Source: JBGVMW01 sp045125095 (GTDB lineage: Bacteria > Bacillota > Clostridia > Lachnospirales > Lachnospiraceae). From it: a DNA stretch of 64,000 nucleotides. Positions 37,672 through 46,047 of the stretch are shown here, in pieces (the first letter of the stretch is position 1; each line of letters starts with the position of its first letter). The translations under genes were made by a program, and so were the position numbers. The stretch lies in the NCBI GenBank assembly GCA_045125095.1, contig JBGVMW010000127.1, positions 38,105 through 102,104 of the forward strand, written 5' to 3'. The notes under the pieces were generated by a model. The model was given only the letters and a program-made list of their open reading frames with translations. It ran no database searches and had not been told where the DNA came from.

Positions 37672-38244
37672 TTAAGGAACCTTACGGTCTAGGTTCCACA
37701 TCTTTCTAAATTCTGCCCCATAAGTAATAAATGACCAAAACATAAATCCCAGACAAATGGCAATCACTACATATAAGACTGGATCTGGCAATACCGGAAG
37801 CAATAAAAGTAAGAACATGGATACATCTAACACAGTTGTACATACCTTACCACACCAGAGTGCTCCATCTAATTTTCTTCCATTGTGGCGAAGCATGATG
37901 GCTCCCATTACCAACATAAACCCTTCTTTCAGCACAAAAAATCCTGCCATAATCCACATTGTTGGATATCTGGATAACAGGCAAAATACCCAGGAACCCT
38001 GTGTCAATTTATCAGCTACCGGATCTAGAAATTTTCCCAATTCTGTTACTTGATTAAATTTTCTTGCAATCATACCATCCAGCAAATCCGTTAATCCCTG
38101 CACGCCAATCACAAGGGCTGCTACTATATAATCCTTTGGTTCCTCTGCATGAAGATATATATATATAAATACCGGTAACAGTAATATTCTTATATAAACA
38201 AGTATATTAGGAATTGTAAACCAGTCTTTCCACTTGATATTCAT
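37672..38244 (-). CDS. CDP-alcohol phosphatidyltransferase (PgsA-like)
   Basis: 190 residues with several membrane segments. The CDP-alcohol phosphotransferase signature DGMIARKFNQVTELGKFLDP retains its Asp and Arg residues, followed by VADK. The likely reaction is CDP-diacylglycerol plus glycerol-3-phosphate to phosphatidylglycerophosphate, but other alcohols are possible. Start ATG 38244 with AGGAGAG upstream; a longer start at 38274 lacks one. Monocistronic. Confidence 0.85.
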   Translation of the reverse strand: MNIKWKDWFTIPNILVYIRILLLPVFIYIYLHAEEPKDYIVAALVIGVQGLTDLLDGMIARKFNQVTELGKFLDPVADKLTQGSWVFCLLSRYPTMWIMAGFFVLKEGFMLVMGAIMLRHNGRKLDGALWCGKVCTTVLDVSMFLLLLLPVLPDPVLYVVIAICLGFMFWSFITYGAEFRKMWNLDRKVP

Positions 38245-38353
38245 TCCGGCTCTCCTTTTTCTTACGTTATCCACTTATTTTAGCAAAGAATTAAGCATGC
38301 GTCAATGATATATATCCGTCAAAATAATCTATATATAATGTTTCCATTATAAT

Positions 38354-38391
38354 AAGGAAGCTGTTGTACGAATTTGCACAACAGCTTCCTT
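38354..38391. terminator. Strong hairpin downstream of glnB
   Basis: A perfect 14-bp stem, AAGGAAGCTGTTGT/ACAACAGCTTCCTT; the T-tract is weak (TATTATAAT), so it may be a terminator for the glnB-amtB unit. Confidence 0.55.
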
Positions 38392-38406
38392 ATATTATTA
38401 ATTTTC

Positions 38407-38540
38407 GTAACTATTCAGTACCCTCATAGTTACGAGCCAAAATCCATGCAGAATCACCTACGGTGATGGATTTTGGCCTGCTGCCACTACGTTTTCATAC
38501 GGACTGTGCAGTTCAGCACAGTCCTGTTCTGAATAGTTAC
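38407..38540. repeat. 134-base repeat with terminal inverted repeats, copy 1
   Basis: Ends GTAACTATTCAG and CTGAATAGTTAC are inverted copies. Inside are two further hairpins (CCAAAATCCAT/ATGGATTTTGG and GGACTGTGC/GCACAGTCC). A second copy lies at 38929-39061. Looks like a non-autonomous element or structured RNA; placed right after the glnB stop. Confidence 0.7.
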
Positions 38541-38549
38541 TAATTTTCT

Positions 38550-38897
38550 TTAATTCAACGCATCATATCCCGTCTCTTTTGTACGGATTTTCATAGCAGA
38601 ACGGATTTCATAACTGAAAATCTTTCCATCTCCTACTTCGCCGGTAAATGCTGCCTTTTGAATGGCTTCAATGGTTTTCTGCTCCCATTCTTCAGAAGAC
38701 ACCACAATCTCAAACTTTATTTTTGGTTGCATAAATACATCAAATTCTGTACCACGCACAAAATGCTTATGTCCTCTCTGGGCACCACAACCCATAACCT
38801 GCGATACGGTAATACCGTTTACTCCAATTTCATTCAAAGCAGTTTTTACATCCTCAAATACTTCTTCTCTTACGATTGCTTCTATTTTAATCATCAT
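38550..38897 (-). CDS. glnB: P-II nitrogen regulatory protein
   Basis: 115 residues of the P-II family, which senses 2-oxoglutarate and ATP/ADP and gates AmtB. Signature parts: MIKIEAIVREEVFEDVKTAL, the T-loop GCGAQRGHKHFVRGTEF, and GEVGDGKIFSYEI. The position of the uridylylated Tyr-51 is Phe in this T-loop, so control by GlnD is unlikely, as in many Gram-positives. It follows amtB on the same strand, the usual pair. Confidence 0.92.
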   Translation of the reverse strand: MMIKIEAIVREEVFEDVKTALNEIGVNGITVSQVMGCGAQRGHKHFVRGTEFDVFMQPKIKFEIVVSSEEWEQKTIEAIQKAAFTGEVGDGKIFSYEIRSAMKIRTKETGYDALN

Positions 38898-38928
38898 ATC
38901 TGCATTCCTCGCCTTCCCAAATCTTTTT

Positions 38929-39061
38929 GTAATTATTCAGTACCTTCATAATTACGAGGCAAAAATCCATTTAGAATTGCTTTCAGCGATGGGATTTTTG
39001 CTTATCGTATCATTTTCTTACGGTCTCAGCAATAAATACTTCGACCTGCCTGAACAGTTAC
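38929..39061. repeat. 133-base repeat with terminal inverted repeats, copy 2
   Basis: Ends GTAATTATTCAG and CTGAACAGTTAC. It shares with copy 1 the termini, the CAAAAATCC/GGATTTTTG hairpin and the AATTACGAGG stretch, but differs elsewhere. It fills the space between amtB and glnB. Confidence 0.7.
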
Positions 39062-39071
39062 CTCTTTTTTA

Positions 39072-40316
39072 TTATGAATCAAGTCCGTTGAAGGTTGGAT
39101 ATGCACTTTCTCCATGCTGTGAAATATCCAGACCCAGCATTTCTTCTTTGTCGTTTACACGTAATGGTGTGAATAACTTAACCACCGCAAGACAAACCAA
39201 AGTTCCCACAACAGCCACAGCAATCGTTACTACAATACCGATTATCTGTGCTAAAAATAAACGATACTCTCCATAAATCAAACCATCCCAACGAGCCACC
39301 TCATTGATAGAGCTTTTTGCAAAAATACCAGTTGCAATTCCACCCCAGACACCGCCAATACCATGGCAGCCAAATGCATCCAATGCATCATCTATTTTTA
39401 ATTTACCTTTCAGGAATGAAATGGTAAAGCAGCAGATTGGACTTACCAACGCACCAATAATGATAGAAGCCCAGATTGGTACAAAGCCTGCACCTGGTGT
39501 GATTGCTACCAATCCGACTACTAAACCGGTAGAAGCACCTACCAACGTTACTTTTCCTTCCTTAATTACATCCATTATCATCCAAGTCAACATTGCAGTT
39601 GCAGAGGATATTGCAGTTGTCATAAATGCATGTGCAGCAAGACCATTTGCTGCTAATGCGCTTCCGGCATTGAATCCAAACCAGCCAAACCATAAGATAA
39701 ATGCACCCAATGCTACAAATGGAATGTTATGAATTCGATAAGCAGTATGTTCATATCCTTTTCTTCTTCCTAAGATGAGGCAGAATACAAGAGCACTGGC
39801 ACCAGAACTAATATGTACTACATTTCCTCCAGCGAAATCTACAGAACCAATCTCTGCTAAGAAACCGCCCTGTCCCCAGACCATGTGTGCCATTGGGTAG
39901 TATACCACAACTGACCAAAGCGCGATAAAGAGGAACATTGCTTTAAATTTTACACGACCTACCAGGGAACCTGTAATCAGTGCCGGTGTAATCATAGCAA
40001 ACATCATCTGGAATGCCACATACACAAGATGCGGTATCGTTGATGCATAAGGTCCAGCTTCATTCATATCAATACCATTCAGACAGACCCAACGGAAGTC
40101 ACCAATAATGCCTCCATGATTTCCACCAAATGACAGTGTGTATCCAAACAATATCCACATTACTACGGAAAGACCCATAATTGCTGTACATGCCATCATC
40201 GTATTCACTACATTCTTTCTTCTTACCAGTCCTCCGTAAAAAAATGCAAGACCAGGCGTCATGAAAAACACCAGTGCTGCACAAATCAGCATGAAAGCTG
40301 TATCTCCTCCGTTCAT
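39072..40316 (-). CDS. amtB: Ammonium transporter AmtB
   Basis: 414 residues, about 11 membrane segments. The pore histidines are visible in AHMVWGQGGFLAEIG and DAFGCHGIGGVWGG. Start at ATG 40316 with GGAGG nine bases upstream; a 22-residue longer reading lacks one. Trimeric ammonia channel inhibited by P-II, which is encoded by the next gene. Confidence 0.95.
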   Translation of the reverse strand: MNGGDTAFMLICAALVFFMTPGLAFFYGGLVRRKNVVNTMMACTAIMGLSVVMWILFGYTLSFGGNHGGIIGDFRWVCLNGIDMNEAGPYASTIPHLVYVAFQMMFAMITPALITGSLVGRVKFKAMFLFIALWSVVVYYPMAHMVWGQGGFLAEIGSVDFAGGNVVHISSGASALVFCLILGRRKGYEHTAYRIHNIPFVALGAFILWFGWFGFNAGSALAANGLAAHAFMTTAISSATAMLTWMIMDVIKEGKVTLVGASTGLVVGLVAITPGAGFVPIWASIIIGALVSPICCFTISFLKGKLKIDDALDAFGCHGIGGVWGGIATGIFAKSSINEVARWDGLIYGEYRLFLAQIIGIVVTIAVAVVGTLVCLAVVKLFTPLRVNDKEEMLGLDISQHGESAYPTFNGLDS

Positions 40317-40384
40317 GTTTTTTCCTCCATTTCTTAAATTTAGTGTATAAATATTTTGTGACATGCTGTATAAAAGCAACAAAA

Positions 40385-40423
40385 AAAGGCATCAGAAAAC
40401 ATTTCTGTTTTTCTGACACCTTT
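40385..40423 (-). terminator. Terminator after the M56 peptidase gene
   Basis: AAAGGTGTCAGAAA and TTTTCTGATGCCTTT pair with small mismatches and a T-run on the minus strand. Confidence 0.75.
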
Positions 40424-40521
40424 GTCACAAGCACATAATAGCAGACTTCAATTCAGAATGCAAGTACTTTTTTCATTCTTTTTTTATAAAATTATAATTT
40501 TATTGCAAAAAACTTTCGCTC

Positions 40522-41808
40522 TTATGGCGCAATTGCAATATTTTCCGATGATGCTTCTTCCTCAAAAACTTCCTCGTTTACAGCATTTTCCACTGCTATA
40601 TCTTCCTGTCTCAGCTCTTCTGTTTCCACTGATTCTTCAAGTACATTCATCTGCTCCATCACCATCTCTTCTTCGTTATTCACTTCAATGGCATTCATTT
40701 CTTCTTCTCTATTCACTTCAATGGCATTCATTTCTTCTTGCATCTGTTCTTCTGCTTCCACCAATTCTCCCTTTGTGGTATTCATCTGCTTTACTGCTTC
40801 CAATTCATTCCAGTCTTTTTCCGCATTCTGCATGGTTTCCACAATTGCAGATATCTCCTTTGTATTTTCCTCCTCTGCACTTCCATATGTGAATCCTACC
40901 ATGCCAATGCTGGCAAGTACCAATGCCAACACGGCAATTCCTTTTGTATTTGGTTTTTTAGCAATCATCTGTATTCTTTTCTTCATTTCACTCGTCCCTC
41001 CTGTCACACTTGCTGAACCTCCTAAAACATTCAAGTTCAGCGATTGTTTCGATACCTTTTGCGCTAATTCAATCAACATTTTTCCATAATTGATACTATT
41101 CTGTTCCCCAATTTGCTTTATAGTTCCTGCATCACAGGCAAGCTCCCCATCTCTGATGGATTTCTGCGCTGCAATCCACACAATCGGGTTGTACCAATAT
41201 AAAATAACACATACACACCGAACTACTCCCCAGATGGAATCTCCATGCTTATAATGCGTATATTCATGTGCCAATGCATATTCTAACTGTTCCTCCGACA
41301 AGCCATTTTCTTCCGGTATATAAATTGCTGGCTTTAAGCTTCCACACAAACACGGACTTACAATTCCTTTTACTTTATATACCGCAAGGGTGTCTTTATA
41401 ATTCCTGAGAAATATTCTCTGCTTCCTTAATTGCAGACGAAATCTCACATTGTTCCATAAAAATACACCGAAACATACCACGACACCTAGCATCCATATC
41501 CGCTTGCCAATCTCCACTATGGTAATGACTTCCCCAGTAGTTGCTGTCATTGCTACATTTTTACTGTTCTCAGTCAAAACCTTTTCCTGTGTAATGTCAA
41601 CACCTTGCATGTCCTTTTCTTCAAACTGGTTCACCACATTCATCACACTGATATTTGTTTGAAATTCAGGCATGGGAACCAATAACTTACAAGCTACCAG
41701 CAGCCATAATGCATATTTCATACAAGGGCTAATACTTTTTTGTAAAATAGTGGATACCACTAATACTAAAACAATCAATACTGTAGACGTAATGATTTGC
41801 TCAATCAT
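40522..41808 (-). CDS. M56-family (BlaR1/MecR1-like) membrane metalloprotease
   Basis: 428 residues from ATG 41808, which overlaps the blaI-like stop. Membrane segments precede the zinc site ALAHEYTHYKHGDSIWG, with later DGELACDAG, and a final membrane helix near VLALVLASIGMVGF. Instead of a penicillin-binding sensor, the extracellular tail is a short, very acidic region with an internal repeat (EEMNAIEVN twice). The signal sensed is therefore unlikely to be a beta-lactam bound covalently. Forms a signalling pair with the upstream repressor. Confidence 0.88.
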   Translation of the reverse strand: MIEQIITSTVLIVLVLVVSTILQKSISPCMKYALWLLVACKLLVPMPEFQTNISVMNVVNQFEEKDMQGVDITQEKVLTENSKNVAMTATTGEVITIVEIGKRIWMLGVVVCFGVFLWNNVRFRLQLRKQRIFLRNYKDTLAVYKVKGIVSPCLCGSLKPAIYIPEENGLSEEQLEYALAHEYTHYKHGDSIWGVVRCVCVILYWYNPIVWIAAQKSIRDGELACDAGTIKQIGEQNSINYGKMLIELAQKVSKQSLNLNVLGGSASVTGGTSEMKKRIQMIAKKPNTKGIAVLALVLASIGMVGFTYGSAEEENTKEISAIVETMQNAEKDWNELEAVKQMNTTKGELVEAEEQMQEEMNAIEVNREEEMNAIEVNNEEEMVMEQMNVLEESVETEELRQEDIAVENAVNEEVFEEEASSENIAIAP

Positions 41809-42187
41809 TCTTATCCACCGCCTCCCCCAATATATCATACAACTCTTTTATCTCGTTCTCACTCAAATTATTGTTTTTAATAAGGGTACTCATCATCATA
41901 CTCACCGAACCTTTATACACTCGTTTTATCAGGCTTTCTGTCTCTGTCAGCGCGGCTTCCTCTCGGTTTACCTTAGGATAATATTGCTTTGCTTTTACAC
42001 CTTCCTCATAATAAAGAATGTCTTTCTTCACCATTCGTCCTAACAAAGTATTTACTGTGCTTTTACTCCAACCCGGGTTCTCTTTCAATTCATGGTACAA
42101 CTGCATGATGGTCTTTGGACTGCTTTCCCACAATTTTTCCATAATAATCCACTCACTCGGTTGTAACATGATGATATCTTTTTCCAC
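41801..42187 (-). CDS. BlaI/MecI/CopY-family repressor
   Basis: 128 residues; winged helix (LQPSEWIIMEKLWESSPKTIMQLYHELKENPGWSKSTVNTLLGRMVKKDILYYEEG split by the usual turn). The start is GTG 42187 behind AAGGAGG. In this family the M56 partner cleaves the repressor to release the operator. Two operator-like repeats lie over its own promoter, so the pair is autoregulated. Confidence 0.93.
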   Translation of the reverse strand: MEKDIIMLQPSEWIIMEKLWESSPKTIMQLYHELKENPGWSKSTVNTLLGRMVKKDILYYEEGVKAKQYYPKVNREEAALTETESLIKRVYKGSVSMMMSTLIKNNNLSENEIKELYDILGEAVDKND

Positions 42188-42204
42188 TTTTCTACCTCCT
42201 TTGT

Positions 42205-42255
42205 ATTACTACTGTCGACCATTTTATTATAGATTATTGTGTTACTGTTGTCAAC
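42205..42255 (-). promoter_or_regulatory. Promoter and two BlaI-type operators
   Basis: TTGACA (42249-42254), 17-base spacer, TATAAT (42226-42231) on the minus strand. Two related 15-base sites, GTTGACAACAGTAAC (42241-42255) over the -35 and GTCGACAGTAGTAAT (42205-42219) just after the -10, are 36 bases apart. Confidence 0.8.
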
Positions 42256-42266
42256 CATTTTAAGAA

Positions 42267-42320
42267 CAAAGCGTGCAAGCACGCCCTTGCGACTTCACTT
42301 CTCCAAAATGCTTGCACGCT
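42267..42320. other. Long imperfect hairpin upstream of the blaI promoter
   Basis: AAAGCGTGCAAGCA and TGCTTGCACGCTTT pair around a 27-base loop; followed by GTGCGCATCAT and repeat copy 3. Nothing else is seen in 42260-42450. Confidence 0.5.
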
Positions 42321-42375
42321 TTGCCGCAACCAGGGCAGTCCCTTGGGACATTCTTCCTCTTGCCCGAGTGCGCAT

Positions 42376-42446
42376 CATATTTTTATATACTAGGAAATTT
42401 TAAATATGAACACCCACAATAAAATGTTGTAATTTCCTAGTATAGA
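42376..42446. repeat. Terminator-linked hairpin repeat, copy 3
   Basis: Arms TTTTTATATACTAGGAAATT and AATTTCCTAGTATA around about 30 unrelated bases, with GTGCGCATCA outside the left arm. It abuts the terminator after the AAA ATPase gene. Confidence 0.75.
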
Positions 42447-42450
42447 ACAA

Positions 42451-42480
42451 AAAAGAGCAGCCATTTCTGACTACTCTTAC
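42451..42480 (-). terminator. Terminator at the 3' end of the thiopeptide cluster
   Basis: GTAAGAGTAGTCAGAAATGG and CTGCTCTTTT form the hairpin and T-run on the minus strand. Nearly the same sequence ends the kinase gene at 54494-54524. Confidence 0.8.
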
Positions 42481-42489
42481 AAAAAATAT

Positions 42490-43392
42490 TTAATTTACAC
42501 CAATCTCTTTTTTGGCTTTCATTATCATAGCGGCTGCTTCCGCAAAATCATCTATTGTAACTTTACAGTCTGCTCCATCCCGCTCTACCGCTGCTGAACT
42601 TGCATAAATAACAACATTCAATAAATCACCACCGGATAAACCCTCCATTCCCGAAATCAGCTTGTCTTTCTGTTCTTCTGACAGCTCTATTGGTAATTTC
42701 GAAGGAATCAGATTGTTGAAAATTTCTTTTCTTCTCTCAAAATCTGGTAATGTAAACTCAATATGTCCAATAATTCTTCTCACAAAAGCAGAATCATAGT
42801 TTTGCCCAAAGTTTGTGGTAAAAACAGTAATTCCAGAAAAATTATCCATCTCTAACAGCATAACAGACTTGCTCACATTTACTGCATGATCTGTACTTTG
42901 GGTAATATTGCAAAGTCTTTTACCAAGAATGGAATCTGCTTCATCAAAAATCAAAACTGCATCCTCTTTTTTGGCTACTTCAAAAATTGCTTTAATATTC
43001 TTTGGTGTTTCACCAACATATTTTGACTCAATTTCAGCATAGTTGGCTCTTACTATTTTTTTATTCAGTTCATACGCAATCGCCTCTGCCGCAAAACTTT
43101 TTCCTGTGCCAGGAGGACCATAAAGATTAATCAGTGTTCTCCCCCCTGATGCATCAATTTCTTTTAAGCCAAACTTGTTGTACAGCAAGTCATAATTTTT
43201 AATTTTTGTTAAAATACTAGCAATTTGATTTTTTGTTTTTTCCGGCAATACTAATTTGTCAAACCCTCTTTTAGGAACCTCTACAGAGAACATCGTCTCA
43301 TATGCATTCTCATTTTTCTTTTCCTTCTTACCAAGCGGTTTAACATATCGCTCGTTGCCTAAGTCAATTTTTTCAGGTATGGTATAAGCCAT
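42490..43392 (-). CDS. AAA ATPase in the thiopeptide cluster
   Basis: 300 residues. Walker A NLYGPPGTGKSFAAEAIA, Walker B AVLIFDEADSILGKR, sensor 1 TVFTTNFGQNYD, arginine finger FVRRIIGHIEF. The first 60 residues show no recognisable domain. Such classical AAA proteins remodel other proteins; here it could act on a biosynthetic enzyme, the precursor, or immunity, none of which is shown. It follows the TipAS-like gene by 17 bases and is last in the cluster. Confidence 0.85.
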   Translation of the reverse strand: MAYTIPEKIDLGNERYVKPLGKKEKKNENAYETMFSVEVPKRGFDKLVLPEKTKNQIASILTKIKNYDLLYNKFGLKEIDASGGRTLINLYGPPGTGKSFAAEAIAYELNKKIVRANYAEIESKYVGETPKNIKAIFEVAKKEDAVLIFDEADSILGKRLCNITQSTDHAVNVSKSVMLLEMDNFSGITVFTTNFGQNYDSAFVRRIIGHIEFTLPDFERRKEIFNNLIPSKLPIELSEEQKDKLISGMEGLSGGDLLNVVIYASSAAVERDGADCKVTIDDFAEAAAMIMKAKKEIGVN

Positions 43393-43409
43393 TATAATGC
43401 CCCCTTTAT

Positions 43410-43862
43410 TTAATGCTCCAATGTATTATATTGTTCTTCTAACCATTTATCTTCCAACTCGTCCACATAACAGTTAATGGTTTTTGGTAGAAAATCCGGC
43501 AATTCCGGATCAATTTTTTCAAAATTCTTTCTAAAATCTGGTGCTTTTGCATACATGGCACCCAAGCCTCTTAAAACCTCCATAGATGGTTCATAAAAGT
43601 TTCTTATCCACTCATGCCACCGTATCAACAAGGCTCTAACCTCATCGCTATATGGATCTTTGTGAATATGCTTTGCCAATTCTGCAAATATTTCATTGCA
43701 CTCGTCCAATATTTTCTGCTGCTGCGCTTTATCCATCGAATAGAAATTTCGATTATATTCATTCACTCTCTCTTCACCAAATTTCTGTTTTATGGCTTCC
43801 TGCATTTCCTCCTGCTCTTTTCCTTCGTAAAACTGAATCGGTCCTTTCTTTTTTTTAGCCAT
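43410..43862 (-). CDS. Free-standing TipAS-like thiopeptide-binding domain protein
   Basis: 150 residues. From about residue 40 it follows the TipAS pattern: YSMDKAQQQKILDECNEIFAELAKHI, then ALLIRWHEWIRNFYEPSMEVLRGLGAMYAKAPDFRKNF and PDFLPKTINCY. TipAS domains bind thiopeptides such as thiostrepton or, in AlbA, albicidin. No MerR DNA-binding part is present. The residue corresponding to the reactive Cys of TipAS (in FYDCS, as I recall it) seems replaced (FYEPS), implying non-covalent binding. Inside a thiopeptide cluster this suggests immunity by sequestration, or a binding partner for the product. AGGAGG precedes the ATG. Confidence 0.72.
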   Translation of the reverse strand: MAKKKKGPIQFYEGKEQEEMQEAIKQKFGEERVNEYNRNFYSMDKAQQQKILDECNEIFAELAKHIHKDPYSDEVRALLIRWHEWIRNFYEPSMEVLRGLGAMYAKAPDFRKNFEKIDPELPDFLPKTINCYVDELEDKWLEEQYNTLEH

Positions 43863-43927
43863 GTATTCTTCCTCCTAAATATCTTATCCACAAGGCGACG
43901 TTGTCATCTTGTATATATTTTTATGCA

Positions 43928-45349
43928 CTATGCTAACTCTTTCACTTTGAATTCAGATGCAAATCTATCAAAGGATTTCCTATCCGAAAATGTTACTAAG
44001 TTAAGCATGTTCATTCCTTCTTCTGCTCCAACTAATTGCTCAGCGATTTCCACATCAAATCCTAAAATCGGATGTGTCCAACAATCATGTACACAACCAC
44101 TGTATGTTAGCAATTGGCTGACAAACCCTGTTTTTATTTGTGCGATTTTAAAACCGGAAACACCATAGGTTTCTATCATTTTATTTACATCAGTTCCTAT
44201 AAAAAACAACACAGGTGTTGCTTGTAGGTTAAAGTTTTTCTTTCGCAACATATGATTCATGAGCTGTTCCGGATGTTCCGGCATCCTTTCCGACTTAAGC
44301 ATATTGCCCTTTTCTAATGTATATAACCCCGTTTCCATATCACTCATTTTGTTGATATAAACATATATTTTTATATCCTCTGTAAACTCTTTAAATTCAT
44401 GCTGCAAGCTATTTAGCATATCAATGCTTTTTTTGAAATTCGTACCATCCATAACTCTTTGCGTAATCATTGCTCCTCCTCCAGGAGAAACTCTGTTTTG
44501 TTTGTGGTATGGCAATTGGCATTCTGAAATGAGCTTATCGATTGTTTTGTGAACATGGAATTGCTCATTTTCTACCTTCTTTTCCAACACATCATATAAA
44601 TTGATTGGTACGGTATCCCAATCCTCAAAAAGCTGGTACTCTATTTTCTCATCTTTGAGCTTATCAAAGGAATTCAATATCGCCTCATTCTTTGTAGAAA
44701 CCACTCCACAAAGTGATTCGTATTTTGTATCTATACCTAACACACTACTCATTGTTCCAAACAGCTTTGAGGATATCTCTATGTCATAGAACATTTCATG
44801 TTGTGATAAAACCATACATAAATTTGCCAATGCATAGCCCGTATCTACCAACATTAAACGATAACCAAAATAGCGATATTTTAACCAATTTCTCCAATAA
44901 TAGTTAGTCATAACAAAATAACAGCAGTTGTCCTCTAAATGGTTTTTGTCCTCTGTTGTACTGTCAAGAAAATGCAACAGATTCAATGCCGGATTATATT
45001 GATAAGTACGCACTTCACCATTCTTAGATACCACAACATAAATATTATTGGGATATAAGGAGCCTCCACAAGCTACGGTTCTTCTAGCAAAGCGATAAGC
45101 TTTATTATCCACTGTATTTCTGTTGTATTCAAATTCACCATAGGCATTTTTCAGAATGCTCGCCACTATAGAATTGCCGTATTTTGTTAAGTCATAACAA
45201 CCCTTCCCTTGCCTAATTCCGCGTGTTGGATTTACTTTAAACCATTTTTCCTCTGGCAAATATACTATCAAGCTATCCGGATCATAAATGGTTGTATTTA
45301 AATATTCCTTAATATGTGTTTCGAACCACTCAAGTTTTTCTTTATTCAT
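43928..45349 (-). CDS. Thiazoline dehydrogenase of thiopeptide synthesis (TclN/SagB-type)
   Basis: 473 residues of the SagB-type FMN nitroreductase family, which oxidises thiazolines to thiazoles. The first nitroreductase half contains AYRFARRTVACGGSLYPNNIYVVV (the R..xSGG-LYP signature); the second half has the later SPGGGAMITQR and FKIAQIKTGFVSQLL. ATG after GGGAGGATG. Position after the putative pyridine synthase matches tclN in the thiocillin cluster. Confidence 0.88.
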   Translation of the reverse strand: MNKEKLEWFETHIKEYLNTTIYDPDSLIVYLPEEKWFKVNPTRGIRQGKGCYDLTKYGNSIVASILKNAYGEFEYNRNTVDNKAYRFARRTVACGGSLYPNNIYVVVSKNGEVRTYQYNPALNLLHFLDSTTEDKNHLEDNCCYFVMTNYYWRNWLKYRYFGYRLMLVDTGYALANLCMVLSQHEMFYDIEISSKLFGTMSSVLGIDTKYESLCGVVSTKNEAILNSFDKLKDEKIEYQLFEDWDTVPINLYDVLEKKVENEQFHVHKTIDKLISECQLPYHKQNRVSPGGGAMITQRVMDGTNFKKSIDMLNSLQHEFKEFTEDIKIYVYINKMSDMETGLYTLEKGNMLKSERMPEHPEQLMNHMLRKKNFNLQATPVLFFIGTDVNKMIETYGVSGFKIAQIKTGFVSQLLTYSGCVHDCWTHPILGFDVEIAEQLVGAEEGMNMLNLVTFSDRKSFDRFASEFKVKELA

Positions 45350-45351
45350 CT

Positions 45352-46047
45352 CTACATCCTCCCTATCTCTTGGGCATTTTCATAGTTTATATTGTATGTT
45401 TCCTCCATATAGCGATATATGGAGTAACATAAAAAACATCTCTTTTCGTAGGTCAAACCCAGATTTTTAAAGAAATAATACTGACAAATAGTAACAAATC
45501 TTTTCATTTGAAACTCTATGTCCTCAAAATCAATGGTATGATATAAATTTTTATGAAAACGGCTCTTATATAAAAGTCCATTAATAGCTGGGTCATCCGA
45601 TTGATAATCAGAGAAATATATTTCATGGCTCAATATATGAGGCTTAATCCCTCGCTTCATTTTTGTTACACTCTCTTGGGGAATCGTATAAAACATTGTC
45701 CCATTCTGTTTCGCTTCGCTGTATGCCTCAAACACCTGCTGCATCATCAAATGGTTTTTCTGATACTCAGCCTCAAAATATTCTTTGATTTCATCATATT
45801 TTTTAAAAAAGGTAAAGAAGCCTTGTGCGTGGGATGCATAAGTGTAACCACCTTTTACCAGATCTCCATCATGATTAACATCTAAAAAACTAAACATCAA
45901 TACTGCAATCTGTTTATAAAGCTTGTCCGGTTCCTCCTTCACTTTTTGAGCAATTGGAGCCATATCAATTAAAAATGTTTCAAAATATTCATCGCTTTTA
46001 TCCCCCATATAGGGAGAAAGAAAGCGGAAACTGGTTTCTTCAGTCAC
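45352..46047 (-). CDS. Putative thiopeptide [4+2] cycloaddition enzyme (TclM-like)
   Basis: 231 residues. The sequence diverges from known families, but its length, the divergent LanB-C-like pattern (LLYKSRFHKNLYHTIDFE, ICQYYFFKNLGLTYEKRCFLCYSIYRYMEE) and its place between the elimination protein and the dehydrogenase fit pyridine synthases such as TclM and TbtD, which join two dehydroalanines to close the macrocycle and release the leader. The start is GTG 46047, overlapping the previous gene by eight bases. Assigned mainly by synteny. Confidence 0.65.
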   Translation of the reverse strand: MTEETSFRFLSPYMGDKSDEYFETFLIDMAPIAQKVKEEPDKLYKQIAVLMFSFLDVNHDGDLVKGGYTYASHAQGFFTFFKKYDEIKEYFEAEYQKNHLMMQQVFEAYSEAKQNGTMFYTIPQESVTKMKRGIKPHILSHEIYFSDYQSDDPAINGLLYKSRFHKNLYHTIDFEDIEFQMKRFVTICQYYFFKNLGLTYEKRCFLCYSIYRYMEETYNINYENAQEIGRM

